Shown here: piece by piece, positions 61,067 to 64,000 of the stretch
Layout: each line of letters starts with the position of its first letter
Position numbering within the stretch: position 1 is the stretch's first letter
DNA from: an uncultured Prolixibacteraceae bacterium
GTDB taxonomy: Bacteria; Bacteroidota; Bacteroidia; Bacteroidales; Prolixibacteraceae
Length of the DNA stretch: 64,000 nucleotides
Assembly: GCA_913063265.1 (NCBI GenBank)
Contig: CAJXZG010000011.1
Location: forward strand, 24,015-88,014
Direction: 5' to 3'
Notes under the pieces: generated by a model
Seen by the model: only the letters and a program-made list of their open reading frames with translations
What the model was told of the DNA's origin: nothing
Database searches by the model: none
Made by a program: the position numbers and the translations under genes

Positions 61067-63172
61067 ATGTTGGAAATTTTCAGATATCTGACTTCAAAAT
61101 CCAAAATCCTGCTAATCGGATTTGTTCTAATTCTTGCACCGATTGCCATAATCAGTTACATGAGCATGCAATCGGTGAATCAGAAAGCTGAAAATCTGAA
61201 ATTGAATTATACCGGGACCATCAGGCTTGTCAGGGATAAACTGGAAAACGGGATTTTAAAGCTTGAAGAAAATCTCTATAATCAGATTGCCGAATATAGC
61301 TCTGATCAGAACACTCAGGAATTTCAAGAATGGTTGGGCGAACTGGAAAAAAAAGATTCAGCCTTCCAATATTTATTCCTGGTGAATAACGAAATGGGAT
61401 TGCTCTCTTCGATGATATCCAGTAACTGGAGCAACGACAATACTCGTAATAATACTGAAGAAAAACTTCTTTTACATGCTGATTTTAAAAAGGCCGAAGA
61501 GGCTGAGTTTCGACAAAAAAACTGCGTTGAAGCAATTCGCTATTACAAACGAGTTCTGGATACAATCAAAGATAATCAGGGAAAAGCATTTGTTCTGGCA
61601 AGAATCGGGAGGTGTTATTATAAATCAGGGAATTTTGAAAAAGGAATTGTTGAATACAAGAAATTATTGGATATAGACAATGAAAGTAACATCGGAAATG
61701 TTCCTACTAAGGTTGTAGCACTTTCACAACTCAGCACAGGATATTCAAAAATAAACAGAAATCAGCAGCTGATGATAACCAATCTTCAACTCTATCGATA
61801 CTTAATTGAAAACTCATGGGATATTTTCGGTGGAGATTATCCGTTTTATTTGAATTCAGTTACCTCTGAAATCCAGGGACAAAGAAAACTGTATGCAACA
61901 AATGATTCAATTTTAGAGGAGTTGGATACTTTGAACAACAAGAAGAATAAGATTAATAATCAAATTGAATTTATAAAATTACTGGAGCAAAATCTTATTC
62001 CGGAAATCGAAGCTGAGTTAAACAGGAAAAATTTATCTGAAACTCAAAAACACAAAATTCTGAAAAATGATAGCGAAAGTGAAATTCAGATTGGATATTT
62101 CTGGCTACCTGCTTCCTTTCTGTCAAACGATTTAATCATAATGGGTTACCAATTCAACGAGAATTATCTGTTATCAAAACAAATTCCTGAAATGCTTTCC
62201 ACCGTTGAACTTGGTAAGGACGTTTTACTTGGAATCATCGATAAAAAAGATAGTTTGTTGTTCATTCAAAACGGTGAATCCATAACGGATTACCTGGTTA
62301 CAGAAAATTTTAAGCTCCTGTTTGAAAGCTGGAAAGTGGCTTTTTTTAATAAAGACGGACAGACCATTGAAGAGCTGGTTGGAAAAGAGAAAAATCTGTA
62401 TAGAATTCTAATAGGTGGAATTATTTTATTGATGCTGATCGGGTTGGTTGTTATTATCCGAGCGGTGATCCATGAATCGGAAATGGCCCGCATAAAATCG
62501 GAGTTTGTATCCAATGTTTCGCACGAATTGAAAACCCCGCTGGCACTTATCCGGATGTTTGGAGAAACACTCGATTCCGGAATTGTCAGCGATGAGAAAA
62601 AAAGAAAGGAATTTTACGGAATCATCCGAACAGAAAGCGAACGCTTAACTCACCTCATTAACAATGTACTCGACTTTTCTAAAATGGATACCGGTCGGAA
62701 AAAGTACAATTTTGTGAAAGCAGATTTGGTGCAGGTTGTCAGAAACTCAGTGGAAGCTTATAAATTTCACATCCGTGAAAATGGTTTTGAAATAACAGGT
62801 GAATTTCCTGATGAATCAATAATGTTAAATATCGACAAGGATTCCATTTCACAATCGGTGTTAAACCTTTTAAGCAATGCAGTGAAGTATTCCGATAAAA
62901 CGAAATATATAAAAATAAAGGTTTCGAAAGATGAAACATCTGCCATAATTAGCGTAAGTGATAAAGGGATTGGAATTCCAAAAATTGAAATGAAAAAAAT
63001 ATTTGAAAAGTTCTATCGTGTTTCTAATGAACAAGTTCAAGAGTCGAAGGGTACTGGTTTGGGATTGACATTGACAAAACAAATAGTTGAAGCACACGAC
63101 GGAGAGATAAATGTTGAAAGTGAACCAGGCAAAGGCAGCCGTTTCACAATCAAAATTCCTCTTTTAAACTGA
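61067..63172 (+). CDS. Sensor histidine kinase with periplasmic TPR-like domain
   Basis: The 701-residue kinase has a membrane helix at about 13-34, then a long region outside the membrane (35-440). The second half of that region's start contains TPR-like units (about 155-230, NCVEAIRYYKRVLDTI, FEKGIVEYKKLLD), and later it has a coiled coil (about 285-330). A second helix is at about 443-465. The transmitter follows: HisKA with H486 in SNVSHELKTPLALI, and HATPase with LLSNAVKYSDK, DKGIGIP and GTGLGLTLTKQIVE. A TPR sensor outside the membrane is unusual. The OmpR-type regulator follows 107 bp later. Confidence 0.92.
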   Translation: MLEIFRYLTSKSKILLIGFVLILAPIAIISYMSMQSVNQKAENLKLNYTGTIRLVRDKLENGILKLEENLYNQIAEYSSDQNTQEFQEWLGELEKKDSAFQYLFLVNNEMGLLSSMISSNWSNDNTRNNTEEKLLLHADFKKAEEAEFRQKNCVEAIRYYKRVLDTIKDNQGKAFVLARIGRCYYKSGNFEKGIVEYKKLLDIDNESNIGNVPTKVVALSQLSTGYSKINRNQQLMITNLQLYRYLIENSWDIFGGDYPFYLNSVTSEIQGQRKLYATNDSILEELDTLNNKKNKINNQIEFIKLLEQNLIPEIEAELNRKNLSETQKHKILKNDSESEIQIGYFWLPASFLSNDLIIMGYQFNENYLLSKQIPEMLSTVELGKDVLLGIIDKKDSLLFIQNGESITDYLVTENFKLLFESWKVAFFNKDGQTIEELVGKEKNLYRILIGGIILLMLIGLVVIIRAVIHESEMARIKSEFVSNVSHELKTPLALIRMFGETLDSGIVSDEKKRKEFYGIIRTESERLTHLINNVLDFSKMDTGRKKYNFVKADLVQVVRNSVEAYKFHIRENGFEITGEFPDESIMLNIDKDSISQSVLNLLSNAVKYSDKTKYIKIKVSKDETSAIISVSDKGIGIPKIEMKKIFEKFYRVSNEQVQESKGTGLGLTLTKQIVEAHDGEINVESEPGKGSRFTIKIPLLN

Positions 63173-63180
63173 TTTGTTAA

Positions 63181-63262
63181 TGTCATTTCGAAACCTGAAG
63201 TATGAAGGTGAGAAATCTTGTGAAGGGACAGATTTTTCAGTCGTTCCTCCTTCGAAATGACA
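63181..63262. repeat. Inverted-repeat element between kinase and regulator
   Basis: TGTCATTTCGAAA (63181) and TTCGAAATGACA (63262) form terminal inverted repeats of an 82-bp element with GAGAAATCTTGTGAA inside. Elements with these ends are widespread small repeats in Bacteroidota intergenic DNA. It fills most of the gap between the two signalling genes. Confidence 0.8.
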
Positions 63263-63279
63263 GGTTAAAAAAATGAAAA

Positions 63280-63957
63280 ATGAAAAAGATCCTGATTATA
63301 GAAGACGAAAAAAATATGGTTGCCGGACTGAAATTCAATCTCGAAGCCCGTGATTATGAAGTCATTGCAGCCTTTGACGGTGAAACCGGTTTTAAAAAAG
63401 CTTTTGACGAAAAACCGGATCTTGTTTTACTTGATATTATGCTTCCAATCCTTGATGGATGGGAGGTTTGCAGGCAAATCAGGAATAAATCCCTTGTACC
63501 CATCATAATGCTGACGGCAAAATCGGACGAAGAATCCAATCTTAAAGGATTCCGTTTAGGAGTGGACAATTATGTCTGTAAACCATTCAGCCCCAAAGTC
63601 TTGCTGGCCAAAACAAAAGCATTACTCAAGCGCATCGATCATGCTGCAGATAAAGACGACGAGTTTTATTATATCGATGACGAATTTGTCATCAATCCGC
63701 CTGCGCATGAAATCATGATTGACAAAAAGAAATGCGCCCTGACAACTACTGAATTCTCTATACTATTGTTTCTTGTTAAAAATCAAAAGGTCGCGCTTTC
63801 ACGCGACCTCATTCTAGACAGTATTTGGGGAGAGAACTATTTCGGCGATATTCGGATAGTAGATACAAATATCAAGCGTATTCGGGAGAAACTGGGCGCA
63901 AAAGCAAAATATATCCGTACAATCAGAGGTGTCGGCTATAAATTTGAGGTGGGGTAA
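63280..63957 (+). CDS. OmpR/PhoB-family response regulator
   Basis: The 225-residue protein has a receiver domain (1-120; acidic E8/D9, phospho-acceptor D52 in LVLLDIMLPILDG, Lys in NYVCKPFSP). A winged-helix effector (about 130-225) carries LTTTEFSILLFLVKN and VDTNIKRIREKLG, ending in IRTIRGVGYKFEVG. It is the probable partner of the kinase at 61067. Its stop is immediately followed by the ATG of the next gene. Confidence 0.95.
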   Translation: MKKILIIEDEKNMVAGLKFNLEARDYEVIAAFDGETGFKKAFDEKPDLVLLDIMLPILDGWEVCRQIRNKSLVPIIMLTAKSDEESNLKGFRLGVDNYVCKPFSPKVLLAKTKALLKRIDHAADKDDEFYYIDDEFVINPPAHEIMIDKKKCALTTTEFSILLFLVKNQKVALSRDLILDSIWGENYFGDIRIVDTNIKRIREKLGAKAKYIRTIRGVGYKFEVG

Positions 63958-64000
63958 ATGAGCAAAAGCATCTTTGTCAAACAGTTCATCCTGACGGTGG
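63958..64000 (+). CDS. Start of a further gene, cut by the window end
   Basis: An ATG directly after the regulator stop opens MSKSIFVKQFILTV, a basic then hydrophobic start that looks like a signal or membrane anchor. Translational coupling suggests the same operon. Nothing more can be said from 14 codons. Confidence 0.6.
   Translation, partial: MSKSIFVKQFILTV

Overview
The window looks like a chromosome segment of a Bacteroidota bacterium, probably a marine or sediment Bacteroidia (Marinilabiliales/Prolixibacteraceae-like; rank below phylum is a guess). The evidence is a SusC/SusD pair, a 2505-residue SprA (type IX secretion), many short-signal lipoproteins, LytTR two-component proteins, an AT-rich background, TAnnTTTG-type promoter motifs and little Shine-Dalgarno sequence.

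Layout. 1-5.9 kb: the end of a GH99-like gene, a LytS/LytTR pair downstream of a frameshifted aat, and a DUF1566-CotH lipoprotein operon. 6.2-9.1 kb: two convergent fasciclin lipoproteins. 9.5-16.7 kb: a glycan cluster (GH50-like enzyme, DUF5107-TPR protein, exported Gfo/Idh/MocA oxidoreductase) interrupted by an initiator tRNA, a wrecked copy of it and a GIY-YIG fragment. 16.9-20.5 kb: S37 peptidase, cyclophilin, IS1380-like element. 20.6-26.6 kb: SusC-SusD operon with two further lipoproteins. 27.2-27.9 kb: two paralogous 63-residue proteins of unknown function. 28.1-35.1 kb: complete trpEGDCFBA operon, preceded by a trpL leader peptide with three tandem Trp codons and a second upstream structured RNA with its own terminator. 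35.6-48.5 kb: sprA, ruvA, pdxA, a leucyl aminopeptidase, mqnC and a truncated DUF4369/DUF5106-like gene.

48.7-60.9 kb is the most unusual region. An intact tRNA-Asn is followed by seven same-orientation degenerate repeats. The better copies look like the tRNA-Asn 3' end plus its GACCTC-type terminator. They split the region into about six cassettes of 1.3-2.4 kb whose genes lie on either strand: an AlbA_2/ATPase regulator with an unknown protein; a DUF4143 ATPase; a PQQ propeller with EF-hands; a HipBST-like tripartite toxin-antitoxin set; a NYN/LOTUS protein with two cold-shock proteins; and a YfcC transporter. Decayed C-terminal pieces of a serine recombinase adjoin two repeats, and a last trace lies at the tRNA itself. 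My reading is repeated insertion at the tRNA-Asn 3' end by recombinase-encoding elements, leaving a static integron-like array. No intact integrase is present.

61-64 kb: a sensor kinase with a predicted periplasmic TPR-like domain, its OmpR-type regulator, and the start of another gene. Positions were read by eye; no similarity searches were run.
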